Positions 34,727 through 42,957 of a DNA stretch of 64,000 nucleotides are shown here, piece by piece (the first letter of the stretch is position 1; each line of letters begins with the position of its first letter). This DNA is from Rhizobium album. GTDB lineage: Bacteria > Pseudomonadota > Alphaproteobacteria > Rhizobiales > Rhizobiaceae. Under the pieces are notes generated by a model. The model was not told where the DNA came from. It worked only from the letters and a program-made list of their open reading frames with translations, and made no database searches. The position numbers and the translations under genes are program-made. The stretch is from assembly GCF_003122325.1 (NCBI RefSeq), contig NZ_QFBC01000005.1:62001-126000 (forward strand), read 5' to 3'.

Positions 34727-37700
34727 AACTCGCCTGCCGCTCGGCGAGGCGCCTGTCCACATAGGTCTTGAGACCGGCGAAATCCGTCTTGCCGGAACCG
34801 AGCAGCGGCACGCTGCCCTGCAGGATCTCGCCGGGGATGGCCAGTTCGCTCACCCCCTTGGCCCGGGCATGGGCGAGCAGGTCTGCGCGGCTCGCCTTGG
34901 GATTGTCGATCACCATCACCAGGCGTTCGCCCTTCTTGGCATCGGCGACGGCAACCACGCCCACCGGGATGCCCGGCCAGACTTCGCCCGCCAGCGCCTC
35001 GATCGCCGCCAGCGACACCATCTCTCCGCCGATCTTGGCAAACCGCTTGGCGCGGCCGCGGATGGTGACGAAACCGTCCTCGTCGATGGTGACGATATCG
35101 CCGGTATCGTGCCAGCCATCGGCCGGGACTTCCAGCACGCCGGGATTTTCCGTCCGCAGGTAACCGGCCATGACATTCGGACCGCTGACGAACAGGCGGC
35201 CGCCCTCATCGACACCCGGCACCGGTTCCAGCCGCGCCGTGATGCCCGGCATCAATTTTCCGACCGTTCCCGGCCGGTTGTACATCGGCGTGTTGAGGGC
35301 GATAACGGGGGCTGCCTCCGTGACGCCGTAGCCTTCCAGGATACGGATGCCGAACTTGTCCATGTAGGTTTCGCGGGTCGAGCGCTTCACCGGTTCGGCG
35401 CCGGCAAAGCAGTAGCGGATCGAGCGCAGGTCGTAGGGATGGGCGGAGCGGGCATAACCGGCAAGGAACGTATCGGTGCCGAAGATGATCGTCGCATTGC
35501 TGGAATAGATCGCCTCCGGAATGATCCGGTAGTGCAGCGGCGACGGATAAAGATAGACCGGCACGCCGCTGGCGAGCGGCAGGATGGTGCCGGCCGTCAG
35601 GCCGAAGGAATGGAACACCGGCAGGACGTTGAACACCTTGTCGCCATTGTGGAAATCGACACGCGCCGCGGCCTGCGAAACGTTGGCGAGAATGTTGGCA
35701 TGGGTCAGCACCACGCCTTTTGGCGTTCCCTCTGAACCGGAGGTAAACAGGATCGCCGCACGGTCGGTGGTCTGCCGCGCCGTCAACGGCCGCGACCGGC
35801 CGATCAGGCCGCGGATCTTGTCGAGCTTGGAAACGGTTCCCCGCAGGTCATCGAGGTAAACGATACGCGTGCCGCTTTCCGTCAGGCCATCGATCACCGC
35901 TTCGAGCCGTGCCTGCTTGATGAAGGCCCGCGATGTCAGGATGGTGCGGATCTCGGCGGCGGTGCAGGCGGCGCGCAGATTGGCGAGGCCGGCGGTAAAA
36001 TTCATCATGGCCGGCACCTTGCCTGCGGAGACGAGGCCGAGCAGGCTGACGACCGCGCCATTGGCATTCGGCAGCAGCAGGCCGATCGTTTCTTCGCCGG
36101 AGAACATGCGGTCGAATTTCGCCGCCAGAACCCGCGCGCCGGTGAGCATCGTCGCATAGGAGAGCCGGCCGGTCAGCGGATCTTCGAGCGCGTTGCGCTT
36201 CATGCCGTAGGTATGGCCGGCCTTGATGATCTCTTCCAGAATGGTGCCGGTCTTGCCGCTGGTGGCGAAGACGAGGCCCGACATGATGCGGTAGAGGGCG
36301 GCGGCGGCGGCCTGCCGGCGCTTGCGGCCCTTGAGCTCGGGCGAAACGGAGAGTTTAACCGGCTCGATGATGGTGACGCGCACCTTGGGGAAAAGCTGTT
36401 TGCGGGTGTGGAAGGAGCTGAGACGCGAAAAGATGGTGCGCTCCAGGCCGTCGATCTTGATCGGCACGATCATCGAGCCGGTCTTGTCTGCCACCATCGC
36501 CGCACCGTCATAGACCTTCATCAGGCTGCCGGTCACCGTCAGGCGGCCTTCGGGGAAGATGACCAGCGGCTCGCCGCCTTCCACCGCGCGGATCAGCGAG
36601 CGGGTGGCCATCGGCCGGGTCGGGTCGAGCGGGAAGGCGTTGGCGAGTTTCAGGAACGGTCGCACCCACCAGCGCTGGGCGATGTCGGTGTTGATGGCGA
36701 AGACCGGCTGGCGCATGCCCTGGGCATCCGAGAGCGCCAGCGCCAGCGCGGCATCGAGGAAGGAGACATGATTCAGCGCCAGGATCGGCGTCGGGCCGGC
36801 TTTTGCCAGGTTCTCGATGCCGTCGACTTCCAGGCGGAAGAAGGCGCGCATCAGGATAGAGATGAAATCGCGGAAGGGATCGGTCGGCAGGAACCGCAGC
36901 ATCAGGCCGGCCGCCACCAGGGATGCGACGCCGAGGCCGACAGTGATGAGCCACAGCGGCGCGCCGGCCGCCTGGATGGCTGCGACCGCGACACCGCCGA
37001 CTGCCATGAAGACGGCATTCAGCACGTTGTTGGCGGCGACGGCACGGGCACGCTGCTCCGGCTTCGCCCAGGCCTGCAGCGCGGCAAAGCTCGGCACGAT
37101 CAGGAAGGCGCCGGTGACGGCGGCGAGCGCCAGGTCGACGGCGACGCGGATCGTGCCGGGAGAACCGAAGAAGCTGGAAAGATCGGGCGCAACGGTGGCG
37201 GCCGGTGTCAGGCCGGAGATGACGATGCCGAGATCGACGGCGACCAGGCCGAAGAGAATGGTGCCGATCACCGCCTGCAGCAGCACGATGCGGCCGGCCG
37301 AAAGCCAGGCGGCGATGGAGGAGCCGATGGCGATCGAAACCGCGAAGATGGTGAGGTAGGCGGTGATGGCGATCTCGCTGCCGCCCAGCGTCTTGACCAG
37401 CGGCGGCAGGATGGAGAGCACGATTGCGCCCATCAGCCAGAACCACGAGACCATCAGCGAGGTGACCAGCATGCGCCGCTCACCACAAATCTCCCGCGTC
37501 AGCCGCCAAGTGGAACGAACGATGTTGGCATCGATGCGGAGGTCCGGAGCCGCGCTGCCGGTGCGCGGGATCAGGCAGCTCGCGCCCCAGGCGATGGCGG
37601 CAAAACCGATGATCAGCGGCCCGAAGATCGCCGGGTGATCGCCGCCGCTGGCAAAGGAGATGCCGGCAAAGATCGTGCCCGAGAGGATGGCGATGAACGT

Positions 37701-38156
37701 CGCGCCCTCGATCCAGGCATTCGCCGCCGGCAGTTGTTCGCGGTCGAGATGATCGGGAAGGATGGCATATTTGATCGGCCCGAACAGCGCCGATCCGACG
37801 CCGAACAGGAACAGCGCCGCCATCATGCCCTCGATCGAATGAAAGGCGATGGCGCCGACCGCGATGGCGGCTGCGGCGATTTCGCCGAGCTTCAGCCAGC
37901 GGGCGACGACCGCCTTGTCGAAACGGTCGGCCAGTTCGCCGCCAAGCGCGGAGAGCAGCAGGAAGGGAGCGATGAAGATGGCGCCGGCCAGCGTCACCAG
38001 CGAGGCCGCCTCGGAGGCCGACATTTTCGCCAGGATGAGGAAGACCAGCGTGTTCTTCAGGAAATTGTCGTTAAAGGCAGCGAAGAACTGCGTCCAGAAC
38101 AGCGGCGCAAAACGCCGCGACAGGATCAGCGGCCCGGCTTTCTGTTGCTCTTGCAT
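34725..38156 (-). CDS. Fused lysophospholipid transporter-acyltransferase-acyl-ACP ligase
   Basis: A 1143-residue three-part protein. Residues 1-410 are an MFS transporter (SRRFAPLFWTQFFAAFNDNF), like LplT. Residues about 430-620 are a PlsC acyltransferase with the H-x4-D motif in NHVSFLD and FPEGRL. Residues about 640-1143 are an AMP-forming acyl ligase with FTSGSEGTPKG and YGVTEAAPV. E. coli splits these functions between LplT and Aas, which import and re-acylate lysophospholipids at the inner membrane. The ATG at 38156 follows GGAG; the open frame to 38219 is longer but lacks similarity. A TetR gene is divergent. Confidence 0.93.
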   Translation of the reverse strand: MQEQQKAGPLILSRRFAPLFWTQFFAAFNDNFLKNTLVFLILAKMSASEAASLVTLAGAIFIAPFLLLSALGGELADRFDKAVVARWLKLGEIAAAAIAVGAIAFHSIEGMMAALFLFGVGSALFGPIKYAILPDHLDREQLPAANAWIEGATFIAILSGTIFAGISFASGGDHPAIFGPLIIGFAAIAWGASCLIPRTGSAAPDLRIDANIVRSTWRLTREICGERRMLVTSLMVSWFWLMGAIVLSILPPLVKTLGGSEIAITAYLTIFAVSIAIGSSIAAWLSAGRIVLLQAVIGTILFGLVAVDLGIVISGLTPAATVAPDLSSFFGSPGTIRVAVDLALAAVTGAFLIVPSFAALQAWAKPEQRARAVAANNVLNAVFMAVGGVAVAAIQAAGAPLWLITVGLGVASLVAAGLMLRFLPTDPFRDFISILMRAFFRLEVDGIENLAKAGPTPILALNHVSFLDAALALALSDAQGMRQPVFAINTDIAQRWWVRPFLKLANAFPLDPTRPMATRSLIRAVEGGEPLVIFPEGRLTVTGSLMKVYDGAAMVADKTGSMIVPIKIDGLERTIFSRLSSFHTRKQLFPKVRVTIIEPVKLSVSPELKGRKRRQAAAAALYRIMSGLVFATSGKTGTILEEIIKAGHTYGMKRNALEDPLTGRLSYATMLTGARVLAAKFDRMFSGEETIGLLLPNANGAVVSLLGLVSAGKVPAMMNFTAGLANLRAACTAAEIRTILTSRAFIKQARLEAVIDGLTESGTRIVYLDDLRGTVSKLDKIRGLIGRSRPLTARQTTDRAAILFTSGSEGTPKGVVLTHANILANVSQAAARVDFHNGDKVFNVLPVFHSFGLTAGTILPLASGVPVYLYPSPLHYRIIPEAIYSSNATIIFGTDTFLAGYARSAHPYDLRSIRYCFAGAEPVKRSTRETYMDKFGIRILEGYGVTEAAPVIALNTPMYNRPGTVGKLMPGITARLEPVPGVDEGGRLFVSGPNVMAGYLRTENPGVLEVPADGWHDTGDIVTIDEDGFVTIRGRAKRFAKIGGEMVSLAAIEALAGEVWPGIPVGVVAVADAKKGERLVMVIDNPKASRADLLAHARAKGVSELAIPGEILQGSVPLLGSGKTDFAGLKTYVDRRLAERQAS

Positions 38157-38172
38157 CGTAACTCCATCCCCG

Positions 38173-38188
38173 GTTGGGAGCCGCCAAC
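38173..38188. promoter_or_regulatory. parS-like sequence in the acyltransferase leader
   Basis: GTTGGGAGCCGCCAAC differs at two positions from the perfect palindrome between repA and repB and keeps the GTT-N4-GC-N4-AAC frame of repABC parS sites. It lies 17 bases upstream of the acyltransferase ATG, about 1 kb beyond the end of repB. It could be a second, weaker RepB site or coincidence. Confidence 0.4.
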
Positions 38189-38212
38189 TTCGACCGGCTC
38201 GACAATTGAACT

Positions 38213-38225
38213 TGAACATCGTTCA
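38213..38225. promoter_or_regulatory. Possible TetR operator
   Basis: TGAAC-ATC-GTTCA is an inverted repeat in the AT-rich gap between the acyltransferase and tetR genes. A related half (TTGAAC) recurs at about 38243. This is the position expected for the site by which the TetR protein controls both genes. Confidence 0.45.
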
Positions 38226-38314
38226 TTTTAAGATAGAATGAATTTGAACGCTGATCAATCTCATTTTTGATCATTGCTCAAAATAAAATCGATGCCGTGC
38301 CCCAGGGAACCTCC

Positions 38315-38938
38315 ATGCCGATTTCCGCCGAACAGAAAGAAGAGCTCACGCAACGGATCCTTGACGTGACAGAACGACAGATCGCCGAAAACGGCCTGGC
38401 TGCCGTTTCCACCCGGTCGATCGCGCGCGGGGCGGGATGTTCGGGCGGCTCCATCTATACACGCTTTTCCGATTTCGACGATCTGGTGCTGGCAGTCAAT
38501 TCGCGGGTGCTCTCCCGCTTCGGCTCGATCCTCGCCGACCTTCGCGAGAGTGCGAGAAATTTGCCGGTGGAGCAGCGGCTTTGCGGCATGGCGGATGCCT
38601 ATCTCGATTTTGCGCTGGGCGAGCGCAATGCCTGGAGCGCGCTGTTCGAGCACCGGCTGCCGGATGGCAGGTCCCTGCCCGATTGGCACCGTGACGATCA
38701 CTACCGCCTGTTCGCCATGATCGAGGAACCGCTGCTGGAACTCGACCCGAAACTGACCCCGGCCCAGGCTGCCGCGTTGGCCCGCACCATCTATTCCGCC
38801 GTCCACGGCATCGTTTCGTTGAGCATCGAGGATCGGCTTGGCCGCGTCGACGAGGCAAGTTTGCGCGGTCAGTTGCGGCTCGTGATCCTGGCCCTGGCCG
38901 CCGGTCTGCGGCAGACACCCCCGAGCGGCAGCCTATGA
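38315..38938 (+). CDS. TetR/AcrR-family regulator
   Basis: A 207-residue TetR protein. The helix-turn-helix is LAAVSTRSIARGAGCSGGSIYTRFSDFDDL, followed by a helical ligand domain of the WHG type (FALGERNAWSALFEHRLPDG). I chose the ATG at 38315 because AGGGAACC precedes it and the domain starts soon after; the frame is open back to 38267. It is divergent from the fused acyltransferase gene, so acyl-CoA or a lipid is a plausible ligand and that gene a plausible target. Confidence 0.88.
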   Translation: MPISAEQKEELTQRILDVTERQIAENGLAAVSTRSIARGAGCSGGSIYTRFSDFDDLVLAVNSRVLSRFGSILADLRESARNLPVEQRLCGMADAYLDFALGERNAWSALFEHRLPDGRSLPDWHRDDHYRLFAMIEEPLLELDPKLTPAQAAALARTIYSAVHGIVSLSIEDRLGRVDEASLRGQLRLVILALAAGLRQTPPSGSL

Positions 38939-39149
38939 CGGCACCCCATGGAGGAAATGCCCATTCCGCGTTTTCCGACGCATTTTAACGATTTGCTAAC
39001 CATAATTATAGAAATCGTTTTTCGATCGTTGTTAAAGCAAACAGCGGGTTAGCTTGTGTCACAGGGTATTCCCTGCCTGCCGACATCATCGCTTCGATTT
39101 TACCCCTGCAGAGCAAAGCGGCCCGTGACCTCGGAGGAAGAGCGGGCTC
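38939..39149. other. Region downstream of repB where repC would be expected
   Basis: In a repABC operon the counter-transcribed RNA gene and repC would follow repB here. Instead there are only 211 bases before tetR, without a coding frame. An AT-rich stretch (38985-39045) is flanked by GCTAACC at 38995-39001 and its inverted copy GGTTAGC at 39047-39053. Confidence 0.5.
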
Positions 39150-40160
39150 TCAGTTGCGCCCCTTGTCCTTGCGATTCGCTTTCAGGAACTGAAGATAAAG
39201 CTGATCCAGCTGCGCCGCAACATATTCCCCGAATTCCGGCACGATCTTGTTGTTGAACACCAGCGATGTCTGGGCGCGCCGCGCCTCCAGACGGGCCGCC
39301 TTCACGGTGCCGTTGATCACAATATCGCGGTCATTCGAGGCGTTCGAGGCAGTGGCCGGCGCCAGGGCGTCGAACAGCTTGACGAAACGGCCATCGCTAT
39401 CGGCCATCAGGAAATCGCGCTGGCCGGTCAGTGCCTCGGCATTGTCCATGGCATCCGCCACTGTCAGCCGATCGGCCATCGCCAACCAGCGGGCGCGGCC
39501 GGCCTTGGGGGCAGGCCCGATCTGGTTCAGCAGGCTTTCGGGGATCATCCGCGCCACGGCGATATAACGGCTCAGGTCCGCCTTGTCAGTGGAAAGGGCG
39601 GCCATGATCGTCACGCGATCGAAACCCTTTTCCTCCAGACGGCGCGCGAACAGCGCCTTCTCGATGTAGGAGAGATCCTTGCGGTCGAGATTTTCCTTAC
39701 CCTGGGCGATCACCAGCTCGTTGTCGCTGAGCGGCTGAACCACCGCCTTGACCGGAATGCCGAGATGCTGCGCGGCGCGCAGGCGGCGGTGGCCGTAAGC
39801 CACCTGATAGCGCTCCGCATTTTCCGGATGCGGCCGCACCAGGATGGGAACCTGCTGGCCGCTCTCGCGAATGCTGGCGACAAGCTCCTGGAAATCCGGA
39901 TCGACATCGATGATCAGCCGGTCGTTGACCATCGAGCCGTCGACCATGGCCGGATCGAGGTCGACGACGACCATACCGCTGGCAATCTGCTCCTTGAGCT
40001 TGCTTGCAGCACGGGCGCCTTCCGTCAGCTCCTGCAGCGACGCGCCCATGGCGGAGACGGCGCCGGTACGGACGCGCTCGCGCTCCTTCTCCGGCGGCGT
40101 CGGGTTGGGAGATCCCAACTTCATCATGAAAAGCGAATTGACGGTGTCTTTCCGGCTCAT
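39150..40160 (-). CDS. repB: Plasmid-type partition protein RepB (ParB family)
   Basis: A 336-residue RepB. It binds parS and works with RepA to segregate the replicon. The ParB N-terminal region is clear: LDPAMVDGSMVNDRL, VPILVRPHPENAERYQVAYGHRRLRAAQHLG and the following QGKENLDRKDLSYIEKALFARRL with a helix-turn-helix. The track-length frame begins at 40271, but the ATG at 40160 (MSRKDTVNSLFMMKLG) has a GAGGAT ribosome site and the normal RepB N-terminus, leaving 89 bases from repA that contain parS. No repC follows. Confidence 0.92.
   Translation of the reverse strand: MSRKDTVNSLFMMKLGSPNPTPPEKERERVRTGAVSAMGASLQELTEGARAASKLKEQIASGMVVVDLDPAMVDGSMVNDRLIIDVDPDFQELVASIRESGQQVPILVRPHPENAERYQVAYGHRRLRAAQHLGIPVKAVVQPLSDNELVIAQGKENLDRKDLSYIEKALFARRLEEKGFDRVTIMAALSTDKADLSRYIAVARMIPESLLNQIGPAPKAGRARWLAMADRLTVADAMDNAEALTGQRDFLMADSDGRFVKLFDALAPATASNASNDRDIVINGTVKAARLEARRAQTSLVFNNKIVPEFGEYVAAQLDQLYLQFLKANRKDKGRN
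40104..40119. promoter_or_regulatory. Near-perfect parS-like site inside the start of repB
   Basis: GTTGGGAGATCCCAAC matches the perfect site at 40218-40233 except for one central base. It lies within the first codons of repB, so RepB bound here could also repress its own operon. It may be coding constraint only. Confidence 0.55.
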
Positions 40161-40217
40161 ATCAGAATCCTCGTCGTAACCGTTACCCACAACATCATGT
40201 CGGGCTTGCACCGCACT

Positions 40218-40233
40218 GTTGGGAGCTCCCAAC
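40218..40233. promoter_or_regulatory. parS centromere-like palindrome between repA and repB
   Basis: GTTGGGAGCTCCCAAC is a perfect 16-bp palindrome in the repA-repB gap. It fits the GTT-N4-GC-N4-AAC layout known for parS sites of repABC replicons, which are often found at this place. Confidence 0.85.
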
Positions 40234-40249
40234 GCACGGCGCGTCGATC

Positions 40250-41476
40250 CTAACGAGAAGTACGTCCCCAAGCGGCGCGGATCAAGCCTTCGATTTCACC
40301 ATGCACAGCATCCAGCGCTTCCAGGGCGCGATCATAGGTCGATCGGGTCATGCTTTCCCTGCCGATTTCATACAGCGTCTGCTTGGTCAGCCCGGCATCG
40401 GAGACCGCTGCCGACTTCACCATCGGGTTGAGCAACACGGCATCGCCGAAGAGATTGCGCAGCAGGGCGACCACTTTCGTCTGCGGCGCATCCTGCGGCT
40501 CGAAGCGGGTAATGAGGTAGCGGACGAAATCGTAATGCAGCGTGCCGCCCGCCTCGCGGACGACGGAAAGAAGGTCTTTCGTCATCAGCAGGAACTGGCT
40601 CATCGAGGCGATGTCCATCATCTGCGGATGGATGGTGATGATCATGCCCGTCGAGGCGCACAGGCCGCTCAGCGTCAGGTAGCCCAGCTGCGGCGGGCAA
40701 TCGATGACGACGACGTCGTATTGATCGGCAACGTCATCGATGGCCGCCGCGATGCGCGTAAAAAAAATCTCGCCGCCCTTGCCATCGCCGGTGGCAAGCG
40801 CCCGCGGCGTGGTGTGCTCGAACTCCATCAGCTCCAGATTGCCCGGTACCAGGTCGAGACCATCGAAATAGGTCTGCCGCACCACCTCGCGCAGCGGTCG
40901 CCGTTGATCGTCATAACGGATCGCGGCGTAAAGCGTTTCGTTGCTGGCGAGGTCGGTTTCCGGCAGCACGCCGAAGAGCGCCGAAAGGCTGGCCTGCGGA
41001 TCAAGGTCGATCGCCAAGACGCGATAGCCGCGAAGGGCGAGATATTGCGCCAGGTGCGCCGACGTCGTGGTCTTGCCGGAGCCGCCCTTGAAGTTCGTCA
41101 CCGCCAGCACCTGCAGGTGATCACCCGCGCCGCGCCGCGGGACGAAGTCGTAAGCCTCCCGGCCCCGCGCCGTGCTCGCCAGTCGCCGGCGGATTTCGTT
41201 GATCTGCGGCAGGCTGTAGAAGCGGCGGCCGGCTGGACTGGTGGTCGGCTCCGGCCCCTCGCCGGCCAGCGCCATCTTGCGCAGCGTCGAGTCGGAAATC
41301 CCCATGAGCCGGGCCGCCTCTCCAGAGGTGAAACGGCGTAGGGTCTTGTGCGACGTCGGCGGGAAAAACGCCTCGCTCATCGCCTGAAGTTGCGAACTCA
41401 GGATCGACGCATGCTGGCCGATGGTCTCATCGACCGAAGGAAGATTGTCCAGATGCCTGCGATTGCTCACGCTCAT
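40250..41476 (-). CDS. repA: Plasmid-type partition ATPase RepA (ParA family)
   Basis: A 408-residue RepA of the repABC type, the ATPase that moves RepB-parS complexes and represses its own operon. The N-terminal domain has a MerR-like helix-turn-helix (FTSGEAARLMGISDSTLRKM). The deviant Walker A is NFKGGSGKTTT, followed by LAIDLDPQASLSALFG and VVIDCPPQLGYLTL. The length is standard and the ATG at 41476 closely follows AGGGAGA. It is followed after parS by repB. Confidence 0.94.
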   Translation of the reverse strand: MSVSNRRHLDNLPSVDETIGQHASILSSQLQAMSEAFFPPTSHKTLRRFTSGEAARLMGISDSTLRKMALAGEGPEPTTSPAGRRFYSLPQINEIRRRLASTARGREAYDFVPRRGAGDHLQVLAVTNFKGGSGKTTTSAHLAQYLALRGYRVLAIDLDPQASLSALFGVLPETDLASNETLYAAIRYDDQRRPLREVVRQTYFDGLDLVPGNLELMEFEHTTPRALATGDGKGGEIFFTRIAAAIDDVADQYDVVVIDCPPQLGYLTLSGLCASTGMIITIHPQMMDIASMSQFLLMTKDLLSVVREAGGTLHYDFVRYLITRFEPQDAPQTKVVALLRNLFGDAVLLNPMVKSAAVSDAGLTKQTLYEIGRESMTRSTYDRALEALDAVHGEIEGLIRAAWGRTSR

Positions 41477-41485
41477 TCTCCCTGA

Positions 41486-41522
41486 TCACGGTTATTTCCG
41501 TTATCGGAGATCATTACCGTGA
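41486..41522. promoter_or_regulatory. Inverted repeat upstream of repA, possible RepA operator
   Basis: TCACGGT at 41486-41492 and ACCGTGA at 41516-41522 are inverted copies separated by 23 bases, in which GTTAT is repeated directly. Placed just before the repA start, it fits the autoregulatory operator-promoter of repABC systems. Confidence 0.6.
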
Positions 41523-41559
41523 CAAGATGAAAACGCAATGATACCGGCTGCTGCCTCTG

Positions 41560-42954
41560 TCAGATATGCAGAGAGTGCCCCAGAATGCGCAGGCTTGCCT
41601 CATGCAAGGCTTCGCCCAGCGTCGGGTGGGCATGGACCGTTCCGGCGATATCCTCCAGCCTCGCCCCCATTTCGATCGCCTGGGCAAAAGCCGTCGAAAG
41701 CTCCGAGATCCCGGCACCGACTGCCTGGATGCCGAGAACCAGATGGCTGTCGGCCTCACAGACCACGCGGATGAAACCGTCGTCCCGACCCATGGTCATG
41801 GCGCGGCCATTCCCCTGGAACGGAAAGCTGCCGGTCTTGACCTCCAGCCCCGCGGCCCGTGCCTCCTCCGCTGTGCGGCCGACCGACACGATCTCCGGAT
41901 CGGTAAAACAGACGGCAGGGATGCAGCGTTTATCCCAGCCGCGCCGGAGGCCGGCGATGATCTCTGCCACCATTTCGCCCTGGGCCATGGCCCGGTGCGC
42001 CAGCATCGGTTCGCCCGTTACATCGCCGATGGCGTAGACGCCGCGCATCGACGTGCGGCACCGCTCGTCGATGCGGATGAAGCGCCCGGCCATGTCGAGG
42101 CGGATTTCGTCGAGGCCGAACCCCTCGGTCAGCGGCCGCCGACCGACCGTCACGAGCACCCGCTCGGCGGCAATCGTCTCATCCGTGCCATCAGCCCGGC
42201 GCACCACCAGTCCCTCGCCATCCGGCGCCAATCCCCTGGCGGCCGCCCCGGTGAGCACGCGCGCACCCAGCTCCTGCAGCCGCTTCGTTACGGGGCGCAC
42301 CAGCTCGGCATCGTAGAGCGGCAAGATCTGTGCTGCCGCCTCGACCACCGTCACGGATGCACCGAGCTTGGCATAAGCCATGCCGATCTCCAGCCCGATG
42401 TAACCGCCACCGACGACGGCCAGCGTCTTCGGCACCGCCGTCAGCGCCAGGGCTTCGGTGGACGACAGCACCCGGCCGCCGAACGGCAAGGTCGGCAGCT
42501 CGACCGGCACGGAGCCGGTGGCGATGATGACGTTTTCGGCGCGGATGATCTGTTCGCCCATGTCCGTCTCGGCGGCGAGGGTCTTGCCGTCGAGAAACCG
42601 CGCCGTGCCGAACACGATTTTCACCCTGGCCTTTTTCAGCAATCCGGAAACGCCGGATGTGAGGCGCGAAACGATGCCGTCCTTCCATTCGACGGTGCGG
42701 CGCAGATCGATTGCCGGATCGGACGCGGTGATCCCCATGGCGCCGCCATCGGCAAAATGCCGCAACCTTGAAAATTCGTCGGCCGCATGGATCAGCGCCT
42801 TGGACGGAATGCAGCCGACCGTCAGGCAGGTGCCACCCGGCATCTTCTTCTCGACCAGCACGGTATCGAGCCCGAGCTGCCCGGCCCGGATCGCCGCGAC
42901 ATAGCCGCCGGGGCCACCGCCGATCACCGCCACCTTGCAGATGATATCTTTCAT
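41560..42954 (-). CDS. lpdV: Dihydrolipoyl dehydrogenase (E3) of branched-chain 2-oxoacid dehydrogenase
   Basis: A 464-residue flavoprotein that reoxidises lipoyl groups with NAD. FAD binding is in [14 protein letters not shown], the redox disulfide is Cys43-Cys48 in [13 protein letters not shown] (Thr where Asn is usual), NAD binding is [10 protein letters not shown], and the C-terminal His-Glu is in [14 protein letters not shown]. It is the last gene of the bkd operon, starting 4 bases after the E2 gene. It is separate from the pyruvate-complex E3 expected elsewhere in the genome. Confidence 0.93.
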   Translation of the reverse strand: MKDIICKVAVIGGGPGGYVAAIRAGQLGLDTVLVEKKMPGGTCLTVGCIPSKALIHAADEFSRLRHFADGGAMGITASDPAIDLRRTVEWKDGIVSRLTSGVSGLLKKARVKIVFGTARFLDGKTLAAETDMGEQIIRAENVIIATGSVPVELPTLPFGGRVLSSTEALALTAVPKTLAVVGGGYIGLEIGMAYAKLGASVTVVEAAAQILPLYDAELVRPVTKRLQELGARVLTGAAARGLAPDGEGLVVRRADGTDETIAAERVLVTVGRRPLTEGFGLDEIRLDMAGRFIRIDERCRTSMRGVYAIGDVTGEPMLAHRAMAQGEMVAEIIAGLRRGWDKRCIPAVCFTDPEIVSVGRTAEEARAAGLEVKTGSFPFQGNGRAMTMGRDDGFIRVVCEADSHLVLGIQAVGAGISELSTAFAQAIEMGARLEDIAGTVHAHPTLGEALHEASLRILGHSLHI

Positions 42955-42957
42955 CGC

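Noticed and set aside
36213-38231. A 672-codon open frame on the plus strand opposite the fused acyltransferase gene
   Set aside because: It is a low-complexity mirror of the real gene, with long Asp, Gly and Arg runs and no recognisable fold.
38939-39149. A degraded repC after repB
   Set aside because: The space is only about 211 bases and no frame resembles RepC; at most the counter-transcribed RNA region could survive.
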